Of a stretch of 64,000 bases of DNA, positions 8,632 to 15,549 are shown one piece after another. The notes under the pieces are model-generated. The model was given only the letters and a program-made list of their open reading frames with translations, made no database searches and was not told where the DNA came from. Source of the DNA: Saccharopolyspora kobensis (GTDB lineage: Bacteria; Actinomycetota; Actinomycetes; Mycobacteriales; Pseudonocardiaceae); contig NZ_FNVB01000003.1 in assembly GCF_900108315.1 (NCBI RefSeq), forward strand, positions 407,404-471,403, given 5' to 3'. Position numbers and translations under genes: made by a program. Position 1 is the stretch's first letter. Each line of letters begins with the position of its first letter.

Positions 8632-9635
8632 CGGGCTGCTGGCACCAGTTCCGCGGCTTCGTCGATGATCGCCGCCAGGCTCCGGGTGCCGCGGCCGGAG
8701 CCGAACAGCTTGGCGTGCACTTCGTGCACCTGCTGCTCCCGCACCGCCGGGATCTGCTGCCACACCGGGTTGTCGGCGAGCTGCGCGCTGAGCGTGCGGT
8801 CCTCCGCCGAGAACAGCAGCGAGTAGGCCAGCACGACGTCGGGCTGCTTCGCCAGCAGTTCCTCGACGCTGTAGTTGTTGGCCGTCTCGACATCGGCGCC
8901 CCGGGCCGGGAAGGGGTAGTTGAACAGCTGGGCCAGCAGATCGCCCTTGAGCGAATCGCTGGTGTCCACGCCGATCGACTCGGCGCTGCCGTACATCAGC
9001 ACGACCTTGCGGCCTGCCTGCCCGCTCGCGCGGGTGGCCTGCACGGCGTCGGCGAGCTTGGTGCGGAATGCCGCCTCCGCGGTCACGGCCTGCTCGGTGC
9101 GCCCGGTCAGCGATCCCAGATTCCGCAGGTACTGGACCGATTCCTGCCAGTCGGCGGGCTCGGTCAGCCACAGCGGCGCGAATCCCTCGATCGCGGGGCG
9201 CAGTGCGTCGTGCACCCCGGAGAGGCCGATCACGAGGTCGGGCCGCAGTGCCGCGATGCTCTCGACGTCCTCGGAACCGAAGCTGCCCGGCACGACCGGA
9301 ACGGTCTCGGCGCGCTCCCCCATCAGCGCGGGATGCGCGAGCAGGTCCGGGTTGCTCGTGCCCGCCGGTGTCATGCCGAGTTCGACGAGCATGTCGTCGC
9401 AGAGCCCGCTCAGGCAGACGATCCGCTCCGGTGCCTTCGGCAGGCTGAGCTGCTGGCCGTGCGGGTCGGTGATGGTCGTCGACGCCGATAACGGCTGCGC
9501 GGCGCGGTCGATCACCGGAGCCGGGGCGGGTGCGGCGTCGGCGGGCTGCTCCTCCGGAGCGGCCGAACAACCGGCGAGTGCCGTGGCCAGCAGAGCGGCG
9601 AGAAGCATTCGGGCGGTGCTGCGCTCAGCACGCAC
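8628..9635 (-). CDS. FecB/BtuF-type lipoprotein, metallophore-binding protein
   Basis: A 335-residue periplasmic-binding-type lipoprotein (cluster with FecB, FepB, BtuF). A signal peptide, MLLAALLATALAGC, ends in the lipobox LAGC, so the mature protein should be anchored on the outer face of the membrane. The binding fold begins at PERIVCLSGLCDDMLVELGM and contains IAALRPDLVIGLSG. The start is GTG 9635, with gggagg six bases upstream; a longer start at 9683 lacks a ribosome site and would spoil the signal peptide. It follows the TIM-barrel gene after a 50-base gap and precedes the two permeases. Ligand is inferred to be the metal complex of the peptide encoded at the head of the operon. Confidence 0.92.
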   Translation of the reverse strand: MRAERSTARMLLAALLATALAGCSAAPEEQPADAAPAPAPVIDRAAQPLSASTTITDPHGQQLSLPKAPERIVCLSGLCDDMLVELGMTPAGTSNPDLLAHPALMGERAETVPVVPGSFGSEDVESIAALRPDLVIGLSGVHDALRPAIEGFAPLWLTEPADWQESVQYLRNLGSLTGRTEQAVTAEAAFRTKLADAVQATRASGQAGRKVVLMYGSAESIGVDTSDSLKGDLLAQLFNYPFPARGADVETANNYSVEELLAKQPDVVLAYSLLFSAEDRTLSAQLADNPVWQQIPAVREQQVHEVHAKLFGSGRGTRSLAAIIDEAAELVPAAR

Positions 9636-9685
9636 TGGATTCCTCCCGGGAAGAGTCGAAGATCCGACGGTAACCGTTTTCATGT

Positions 9686-10459
9686 TCAGTTGTCCATGGT
9701 CGCCGCGATGCGATCGCGCAGCGCTGCCGCATCGCGCCGGCAGGCCTCCACGCTGTCGCCGGGCACGAATTCCAGCAGCACCTCCCGCCGCCTGCCGTCA
9801 GCAGCGAGTTCGCGCAGGACCGCGTCCCAGAGGTCGAGGCGGGCATCGAGCGGCAACCGTTCGGTGAAGCCGTCCGCGCCCCACGAGAACGCGTGCACCG
9901 ACACCAGATCCGGCAGCAGCGCGCGCACTTCCCGCACGCACTCGGCGGCATCCGGGAGCTCGCGCGGCTGCCAGTGCGCGACCAGCGCGTCGTGTCCGAC
10001 CTCCTCGCGCAGCCGCACCGCCGAGTCGATGTCGTCGGTCAGCGATTCGACGTGGTGCTCGACGGTGAGCCGGATCCCTTCTGCGGCACACGCATCCGCG
10101 CAGCGCCGGAGATCGGCCACGACGCGGGCGCGCTGCTCGGCGTCCGCATCCGCGGAGCCGACGACCCCGGCCCACGCGCGGATGCGCGGAGCACCCAGCG
10201 CGGCGGCCGTGCGCAGCACCGCGTCGAACTCGGACTCGTCGGTGTGACCGGCTTTGTAGTACGAGCCGTACGTGCCGATCGCGATGCCGTGATCGGCGCA
10301 CAGCGCGGAAACCGCGCGCGCGGTGCCGACGGCGCCGGCGGGCACGTGCACGTCACCGCCCCACTCCACGACCTGCAGTCCGCAGTCCAGCGCCACCGAC
10401 ACCACCTGCGCCGGGTCGAGCTGCCGAAAGGTCACCGAAGCCAACCCCGGGATGATCAT
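9686..10459 (-). CDS. Xylose-isomerase-like TIM-barrel protein, possible RiPP tailoring enzyme
   Basis: A 257-residue protein of the sugar-phosphate isomerase/epimerase (AP-endonuclease-2-like) TIM-barrel superfamily. Beta-strand landmarks include GLQVVEWGGDVHV, IAIGTYGSYYKAGH, LTVEHHVESL (a Glu typical of the metal site), LVSVHAFSWGADG and VLLEFVPGDSVEA. These barrels use divalent metal ions for isomerisation or aldol-type chemistry. Here the ATG overlaps the stop of the SagB-type gene (ATGA), so it is part of the RiPP operon and not an ordinary sugar gene. Methanobactin maturation uses a metal-dependent TIM-barrel protein of another family (DUF692, MbnB), which makes a modification role conceivable. 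That analogy is structural only. Confidence 0.75.
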   Translation of the reverse strand: MIIPGLASVTFRQLDPAQVVSVALDCGLQVVEWGGDVHVPAGAVGTARAVSALCADHGIAIGTYGSYYKAGHTDESEFDAVLRTAAALGAPRIRAWAGVVGSADADAEQRARVVADLRRCADACAAEGIRLTVEHHVESLTDDIDSAVRLREEVGHDALVAHWQPRELPDAAECVREVRALLPDLVSVHAFSWGADGFTERLPLDARLDLWDAVLRELAADGRRREVLLEFVPGDSVEACRRDAAALRDRIAATMDN

Positions 10460-11658
10460 GTTGTTCCGTCCTCCTCGATGAGTGCTCGCCCGCCGATCGC
10501 GAGCGCGTGGAGCAGGCGGGCGGGGCCCGCCGCGGAGCGCAGGACCGCGTCGATCCAGCAGCCGACCGGCCGCGCCGGGAGGCCCAGGCCGGTGGCGGCC
10601 AACCAGGCCGCGTGCACCGCCAGGCCGGCTCCGAGATGCTCGGCGAAGGCCGTCGGCGGATCGGGATCGACCGTTCCGGTCGTCACCAGCAGCGCGCCCG
10701 CACCGAGGACTTCGGGCTGGCCGCACGAACGCGGTGCGAGGTCGGCGACCAGGTCGTTCCCCGCGACTTCCAGCATCGCGATCCGCCCCACCGCCACCGG
10801 TGCGGCCGCGCCCGCCAGTTCCGCCGGTACGTGACCTGGATCGATCGCCTCCCACGGCGCAGCCGCCCGGGCCAGCAGGTCGGGAACCGCCGGTGCGGGC
10901 CCGCGCCACTGCCACGCCCGTTCCGGCGTTCCGGCACCGAGCTCGGCCAACGCCGCGATCAGCTGGTCCCACGCCGCTGCACCGTGCGCCGCGACGACGT
11001 CGTCGAGCAGCGGCTCCGGGAAGGGCGCGCGCTGCACCGGTGTCGCCAGCGGGACGGTCAGTGCATCGCCGATCTCCACCACTGCCAGCGGAAACTCGGG
11101 AGCGCACCCCGGCCAGCGCACGACACCTCCCGCGTGCGGAAGGCCCGCACACTCCGCCAGCACGTCCACGCCCGGGCCCGTCACGGCCCGTGTCGGATGC
11201 CCCAGCGCGGCGGCCGCGGCCAGCACCGCGCCCAGCGCGTGCCCCAGGTCGAGCAGCAGCACCGGCAGCGACCGGGGTCCGTACCGCCACCACGTCCGCA
11301 CCGGGTTCAGCGACAGCACGATCCGGATGTCCGATGTGGACGCAGCTGACGGCGCGGGTGCGGCCAGCGCGTGGCGCACCGGGTCGTACCGCCAGGCGGT
11401 GCCGCGGTGGACGACGTGCGCTTCGACCGGGTACCGGCCGCCCGCCGAAGGCACGCGGCGCAGCCGCACTCCCCCGGCTCGCCGCGGCGACGAAGCCAGC
11501 GCGAGGTCCAGCAGCGCGCCGACACCACCGCGCGGCCACCGGCCCAGCACGATCTCGGGCCCCGGCCAGCTCCGGCGCTCTGCCGGTCGCAACGCGTGCT
11601 CGGTGACACCTGGCGGTTCTCCGCGCCATGCCCGGCGCAACGATTCGCAGACGCTCAC
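10456..11658 (-). CDS. SagB/McbC-type FMN dehydrogenase of azoline-to-azole conversion
   Basis: A 400-residue two-lobed nitroreductase-like protein of the SagB family. The first half has the family landmark RRVPSAGGRYPVEAHVV followed by AWRYDPVRHAL; the second part has RYGPRSLPVLLLDLGHALGA. In thiazole/oxazole-modified peptides this enzyme, with FMN, oxidises azolines made by the YcaO protein to azoles. The GTG at 11658 overlaps the YcaO stop as GTGA, so the pair is co-translated. The FMN-binding residues are less clear in the C-terminal half, so activity is likely but not certain. Partner substrate would be the 34-residue peptide at 15298-15402. Confidence 0.82.
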   Translation of the reverse strand: MSVCESLRRAWRGEPPGVTEHALRPAERRSWPGPEIVLGRWPRGGVGALLDLALASSPRRAGGVRLRRVPSAGGRYPVEAHVVHRGTAWRYDPVRHALAAPAPSAASTSDIRIVLSLNPVRTWWRYGPRSLPVLLLDLGHALGAVLAAAAALGHPTRAVTGPGVDVLAECAGLPHAGGVVRWPGCAPEFPLAVVEIGDALTVPLATPVQRAPFPEPLLDDVVAAHGAAAWDQLIAALAELGAGTPERAWQWRGPAPAVPDLLARAAAPWEAIDPGHVPAELAGAAAPVAVGRIAMLEVAGNDLVADLAPRSCGQPEVLGAGALLVTTGTVDPDPPTAFAEHLGAGLAVHAAWLAATGLGLPARPVGCWIDAVLRSAAGPARLLHALAIGGRALIEEDGTT

Positions 11659-13016
11659 AGGAAGGGCGGGGGTTCGACGACGAGGCGGTCCGGCCCGCTG
11701 AGCGGATCCGCGCCCGGAGCCCAGCCGCGCGCCTCGATGACCTCGCGCCACCGCGGCAATCCCCAGTACCGGAAGGCCGCGGGCGCGTTCGGCACCAGGC
11801 CCGTGGCGCACACGCGCACCACCCGCAGCGGTGTGTGCGCCACGTCCTCGGTGGTCAGGTCGGCGTGCGCGATCCGGCACCCGGCGCCGCGCAGGCTCGA
11901 CAGCAGCGAATCCAGGTCACCGCGCGGCAGTTCACCGGCTCCGATCACCTGCTCCGGCTCGGTGAACCGGGGCAGCGAGCGCTGCTGCACCCGTTCGTCC
12001 AGCCACACCTGGACCTGCGCGCCGAGGTCCCGGACCCGGCCGAAGTGCGTGCCGACGTCGTCCAGGTGGCGGCGGTCGGCCCGGAACGGCAGGTAGAGGC
12101 CTTCGGCGAGGATCCCGGCGCGGATCGCCTCGAAGACCCAGCCGCCGGGGTCGATCAGGCCGAGCGTGAAGACCCACGTGTGCACGGCTTCCAGCACCGC
12201 CTTGGTGCACGCCTCGGCCGGATCGAACCGCGCCGCACCACCGCCGCCGACGATCCCGGTCACCGGATCCACCACCACGGCCGCCACGCAGGCGACGGGG
12301 TGCTCCGTCGGCAGCTCCACCAGGTGCACCGCCAGCCGCGATCCCGCCATCTCACCGGCCAGGCCGGGCACCGAGTCGATGTCGATGCCCCGCGTCGGGC
12401 CGCCCAGGTGCCACCACAGCTCCAGCGCATCGCGTTCGAGCAGTTCCAGCAGCCCGCGCCGGAACGCATCCCGCTCGTCGGTGCCGGTGGCGATGCCCGC
12501 GTAGTTGAGGTGGTGCAGGCGGGGCTCACGGCGCCGCTCGCCGCTGTGGTAGTTCAGGTGCACCCACGACGCCGGCAACCAGCACGGTTCGCCGTCTTCG
12601 GTGCCCGGCACCCACTTCACCGGCAGGTCGTCGGTGAACCGGTGGTACGGCCAGCGCGGGGCGTCGTGCTGCCACGGGGCGAAGAACGGGAGGTCGTCCG
12701 GGCCGAACATCCGCTCACCGCGCAGCTCCGCCGCGGTCGCCGACCGGAGGCCGGGTGCGACGCGGTTCCCGCAGTAGCGCTCCACGGCCTCGCCGAGCGC
12801 GGCGGTGCGGGCTCCTTCCGGAGCGCCGAAGGTGGTGCCGAGGCTGACCCGGTCCGCGGGCCAGGCACCGAGCCGGCGCGCGTCGGCGACTTCGGCGGTG
12901 ACACCCGTGTAGCGGGGCGGCGCGCCCTCCACCGGCGCGACGTCGACGAGACGGCGCACGATCCCGGTGACGGGGTCGATCAGCGACTCCACCGGCATCG
13001 TCGGGCTAGCGGACAT
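11655..13016 (-). CDS. YcaO-domain cyclodehydratase
   Basis: A 453-residue YcaO protein, which uses ATP to activate backbone amides so that Ser, Thr or Cys side chains cyclise to azolines. The ATP/Mg site motifs are ALGEAVERYCG (residues 74-83) and NYAGIATGTDERDAFRRGLLELLERDA (171-197, read as NYAGIATGTDER then LLELLERDA). The C terminus ends in PPPFL, a proline-rich tail typical of azoline-forming YcaO enzymes. It starts at ATG 13016 and overlaps the end of the CocE-type gene by 11 bases. The adjacent SagB-type and leader-binding genes mark it as a RiPP enzyme and not the RimO-related housekeeping YcaO. Confidence 0.9.
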   Translation of the reverse strand: MSASPTMPVESLIDPVTGIVRRLVDVAPVEGAPPRYTGVTAEVADARRLGAWPADRVSLGTTFGAPEGARTAALGEAVERYCGNRVAPGLRSATAAELRGERMFGPDDLPFFAPWQHDAPRWPYHRFTDDLPVKWVPGTEDGEPCWLPASWVHLNYHSGERRREPRLHHLNYAGIATGTDERDAFRRGLLELLERDALELWWHLGGPTRGIDIDSVPGLAGEMAGSRLAVHLVELPTEHPVACVAAVVVDPVTGIVGGGGAARFDPAEACTKAVLEAVHTWVFTLGLIDPGGWVFEAIRAGILAEGLYLPFRADRRHLDDVGTHFGRVRDLGAQVQVWLDERVQQRSLPRFTEPEQVIGAGELPRGDLDSLLSSLRGAGCRIAHADLTTEDVAHTPLRVVRVCATGLVPNAPAAFRYWGLPRWREVIEARGWAPGADPLSGPDRLVVEPPPFL

Positions 13017-14445
13017 CCGGGGTGACCTCCTGGTCGGGTTCGAGCAGATCGGACGGCAGCACCGCACCGGTTCCGGGCGGCCGCCACGGCACGTCGAGGT
13101 GCGCGGCGTGCACGCGGCGCGCGCTGGCCAGCAGTTCCGTCGCGCGCACCGGATCGGTGCCGGTGTGCGGGTTCCGGGCGTGCGCTGGCCAGTGGTGACC
13201 GGCGATCTCCACGACCAGCCGCGCACCGGCGGGCACCCGGGCACCGACGGGCGGTGTCGTGATCACGACCTCGCGACGCGCCGCCGGGTGTGCGCAGCGG
13301 CTGATCGCGTGCGCCAGGGGCACGATCTGCTGCCCGGCGTCCACGGCGATGCGCACGACCCAGTCGGCGTCGACGACGTCGGCTTCGGCGTCGAGGGTCA
13401 CCGTCACCTGACCAGCGATCTCGCCCGCGTGGAGCGGCTCGCTGCGCACCAGCGCCCGGCTTCCGGGCTCGGCGCAGGCGGTGTCCGAGCGGAACGGTGC
13501 GTCCGGGTCGGCGGTGAAGGCGCTTTCCGCTACCGTGCAAGCGAATCCGGTGCGATCGGGTGTCAGGTGCCGCCAACCGCCGTACGGGCCGGTGGCGATC
13601 ACGGCAGCGTTCCCGCTGATCCCGTCGCAGACCTCGCGCGCCCACCGCACGTACAGCGAACCGATCCGCTCGCCGCCGAGTGCGGCACCGGGCTCGCGCG
13701 CATCCAGGTCGTGGCCCCACGGGCCGAGGACCAGGCGCGTCGGCCCGCCCCAGGCTTCGGCGAGTTCGACGGTGTGCGAGGCGAACGGATCGTGCACGCC
13801 CCCGACCGCCAGCAACGGCATGCGCAGCTCGCGCACACCGTCCCACAGCCGCTCGTCGCGGCGAGGTGCCGTCCAGAGCTCGTCCCAGCCCGGTGGAGTC
13901 GCGCCGATCGCCCTCCCGACGAGCCCCGCGACGGGGATTTCCGCCAGCAGGCCGGGGTCGTGCGGTGCCCGGGGCCGCGCGGTGCCGCCGTGCTCGGCCC
14001 ACCATCCCAGGCGGCAGGCGAGCCGAGCAGCGCCTCCGGGCTCTCGCGCGGTCTCGCCGAGCCCGAGCGCCGGGACGCTCGCCAGCACTCCGCGCACCAC
14101 ATCCGGCCTGGCCAGCGCCGCGACGACCGCGCAGTGAGCGCCGTACGACGCGCCTGCGGCGAGCAGCGGGCCACCGCCGAAGTCCTGTTCTGCGATCCAG
14201 TCGACCAGCGCGGCACCGTCGGCCGCTTCGTGCGCGTAGGGCCGGAACTCGCCGGTCGAGTCGAAACGTCCTCGCACATCGCTGATCACGCAGGTGAAGC
14301 CGCGCGAAGCCCAGCCCCGCGCCTCGCCGAGCAGGCGGTGCCGCCCGTACGGCGTGCGCAGCAGGACGACCGGCCCCGGCGCGTCGGCAGGCACCACGGT
14401 CACGGCGAGTCGGCAACCGTCCGCGGCGACGTGCTCGCTGATCAC
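13006..14445 (-). CDS. CocE/NonD-family alpha/beta hydrolase, possible peptidase
   Basis: A 479-residue protein of the CocE/NonD (X-Pro dipeptidyl-peptidase S15-like) family. The alpha/beta-hydrolase part contains VISDVRGRFDSTGEFRPY, the nucleophile elbow GASYGAHCAV, an acid in GVHDPFASH and the histidine in GPWGHDLDA, so the triad is complete. The C-terminal jelly-roll domain typical of the family follows (from about residue 270). Family members cleave esters or X-Pro peptide bonds. In this operon it may remove the leader, trim the product after a proline (the precursor has Pro15 and Pro29), or release the metal complex. The GTG overlaps the leader-binding gene stop (GTGA). Confidence 0.85.
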   Translation of the reverse strand: MISEHVAADGCRLAVTVVPADAPGPVVLLRTPYGRHRLLGEARGWASRGFTCVISDVRGRFDSTGEFRPYAHEAADGAALVDWIAEQDFGGGPLLAAGASYGAHCAVVAALARPDVVRGVLASVPALGLGETAREPGGAARLACRLGWWAEHGGTARPRAPHDPGLLAEIPVAGLVGRAIGATPPGWDELWTAPRRDERLWDGVRELRMPLLAVGGVHDPFASHTVELAEAWGGPTRLVLGPWGHDLDAREPGAALGGERIGSLYVRWAREVCDGISGNAAVIATGPYGGWRHLTPDRTGFACTVAESAFTADPDAPFRSDTACAEPGSRALVRSEPLHAGEIAGQVTVTLDAEADVVDADWVVRIAVDAGQQIVPLAHAISRCAHPAARREVVITTPPVGARVPAGARLVVEIAGHHWPAHARNPHTGTDPVRATELLASARRVHAAHLDVPWRPPGTGAVLPSDLLEPDQEVTPDVR

Positions 14446-15227
14446 GGTGCGCTGGCCGGAACGGGCAGGACCGGGTGATCGCTGATCGCGCCGGTGTCGA
14501 GCCCGACGACGCGCAACCGCCTGCTCGCGGGCAGCGGATCAGCCTGGAACGCGCTGCCACCGGCACCCGGACCGACGGCCCAGGCCCGGAGGTCGGCGAC
14601 CAGCAACGCCACCACGAGCGCGAGATCCGCCGCATCAGCGGCTTCCTCGCCGTGCAGCGCGTCTCCGGCACCGTGCTGCGCCCAGAACTCCGCGAGGTGG
14701 CGGTGACCCGAACCCGCGGCGGCCAGCCGACGGGCGACGACGTCGCGGTGCCGCACATCGCCCGCCACCGGCTCGATCAGGACGTGCCTGCCTTCGCGGC
14801 TCGCGCGCTGCCACGCCACACCGTGGTCCACGAGCGCATCGAGTTCGCGCCACCGGCCCGGAGCCGGGCCGTCGGACCAGGCGCACACCGCTGCCGGTTC
14901 ATGCGCCAAGAGCTCCGCCGCGGTCGAATTCGCCGGTGCGACAACCGGTTCCGCGCCCGCGCGACGCAGCGCTTCGCGCAGCGGAGCACCGTCGTCGGCG
15001 AGCACGACCACCCGGGCGCGATCCGCCGGCCACGTCGCGCGCTCACCGAGGTGACCGGCCTCGCGGAATGCCGCCAGCGCCTCGGTCTCCGCTCCGGTCA
15101 GCGCGCTGCGCACGGCGTCATCGGGCAGCGCGATGTCGAACATCTGCCCCGCGGCGTCCCGCAGCACGGTGCCGCGGCCCTCGACGGTGAACACCGAGCA
15201 GCCGGGACGGAGCCGGGGATGTCCCAT
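14442..15227 (-). CDS. RiPP leader-peptide-binding protein (RRE plus degenerate ThiF-like domain)
   Basis: A 261-residue protein resembling the leader-binding partner of YcaO enzymes in azole-containing peptides (SagC/McbB-type or ocin-ThiF-like). The N-terminal about 90 residues, LRPGCSVFTVEGRGTVLRD, look like a RiPP recognition element (winged helix). The rest resembles a worn-down E1/ThiF fold: a Rossmann-like RVVVLADDGAPLREAL is present but no Cys-x-x-Cys zinc pairs and no adenylation motif, as expected for a scaffold that presents substrate to a separate YcaO. It is the first enzyme gene after the precursor, with a 70-base gap, and is coupled to the CocE-type gene by GTGA overlap. Confidence 0.72.
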   Translation of the reverse strand: MGHPRLRPGCSVFTVEGRGTVLRDAAGQMFDIALPDDAVRSALTGAETEALAAFREAGHLGERATWPADRARVVVLADDGAPLREALRRAGAEPVVAPANSTAAELLAHEPAAVCAWSDGPAPGRWRELDALVDHGVAWQRASREGRHVLIEPVAGDVRHRDVVARRLAAAGSGHRHLAEFWAQHGAGDALHGEEAADAADLALVVALLVADLRAWAVGPGAGGSAFQADPLPASRRLRVVGLDTGAISDHPVLPVPASAP

Positions 15228-15297
15228 CGGTCCTGCCTTTCCGGGAGGTTTTCGAGCCGGTGCCGGCACCTCGCGAGGCGCCGGCACCGGCAGGTGG

Positions 15298-15402
15298 TCA
15301 CTCGTCGTCCTCGAAGGGGTTCTCCACGAGGGCGTTGCTGTGGCTGGCGGAGTTGTGCGGGAGCTCCCGCTCGACCTCCACCCGCTGGAACACGTCGTCC
15401 AT
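15298..15402 (-). CDS. Putative RiPP precursor peptide, 34 residues
   Basis: A short reading frame with a very strong ribosome site, ggaggagg eight bases before ATG 15402. It begins MDDVFQRVEVERELPHN and ends SASHSNALVENPFEDDE. An acidic/amphipathic N-terminal half (residues 1-14) would serve as leader. The middle, HNSASHSN at residues 16-23, alternates serines with two histidines and asparagines. There is no Cys or Thr, so a YcaO enzyme could only form (methyl-free) oxazolines from Ser18, Ser20 and Ser22. Oxazoles next to imidazoles would make a nitrogen-rich metal ligand. It is the first gene of the operon containing the leader-binding, YcaO and dehydrogenase genes, and lies downstream of a Zur-like box. 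Function is inferred from position and composition. Confidence 0.78.
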   Translation of the reverse strand: MDDVFQRVEVERELPHNSASHSNALVENPFEDDE

Positions 15403-15433
15403 GTCGTTCACCTCCTCCCGATCGGCAGGGCCC

Positions 15434-15462
15434 AGTGAACAGCAACTGACAATCATTTTCAA
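15434..15462 (-). promoter_or_regulatory. Promoter of the RiPP/uptake operon
   Basis: On the minus strand a -35 element TTGAAA (15462-15457) is followed after 17 bases by a weak -10 element TTCACT (15439-15434). Transcription would start about 25-30 bases before the precursor ATG at 15402. The -35 and spacer overlap the Zur-like palindrome at 15447-15461, so a bound repressor would block RNA polymerase. The -10 is poor, so the exact start needs mapping. Confidence 0.5.
15447..15461. promoter_or_regulatory. Zur-like box 1 (TGACAATCATTTTCA)
   Basis: This 15-base element is one base away from the perfect palindrome TGAAAATCATTTTCA, which matches the AT-rich sites described for actinobacterial zinc-uptake regulators (Zur/FurB). 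It does not resemble the IdeR/DmdR iron box (TTAGGTTAGGCTAACCTAA). It overlaps the -35 region of the promoter for the precursor-peptide operon. Repression when zinc is plentiful is the expected effect; that is inference from known Zur behaviour. Confidence 0.75.
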
Positions 15463-15520
15463 TCGCCTGATCAACTGTCGCCGCCGTGACGCATCCCACC
15501 GGCCCGAACCCTTGCGCAAA

Positions 15521-15535
15521 CGAAAATGATTGCCA
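15521..15535. promoter_or_regulatory. Zur-like box 2 (CGAAAATGATTGCCA)
   Basis: The left half, GAAAATGATT, matches a Zur half-site exactly and the right half is weaker (three mismatches to TGAAAATGATTTTCA). It lies immediately upstream of a likely -10 element TACACT at 15538-15543 of the divergent exporter gene. With box 1 it places both divergent transcripts under one regulator. Being less symmetric, it may bind more weakly. Confidence 0.6.
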
Positions 15536-15549
15536 TTTACACTGCTCTG

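Noticed and set aside
11655-13016. YcaO as the housekeeping protein linked to ribosomal S12 modification
   Set aside because: It is fused by overlaps to SagB-type and leader-binding genes and ends in PPPFL, as in RiPP azoline-forming enzymes.
15447-15535. Iron box (IdeR/DmdR) at the RiPP promoter
   Set aside because: The sites read TGAnAATCATTTTCA-like and lack the TTAGG/CCTAA arms of iron boxes, so Zur is the better fit.
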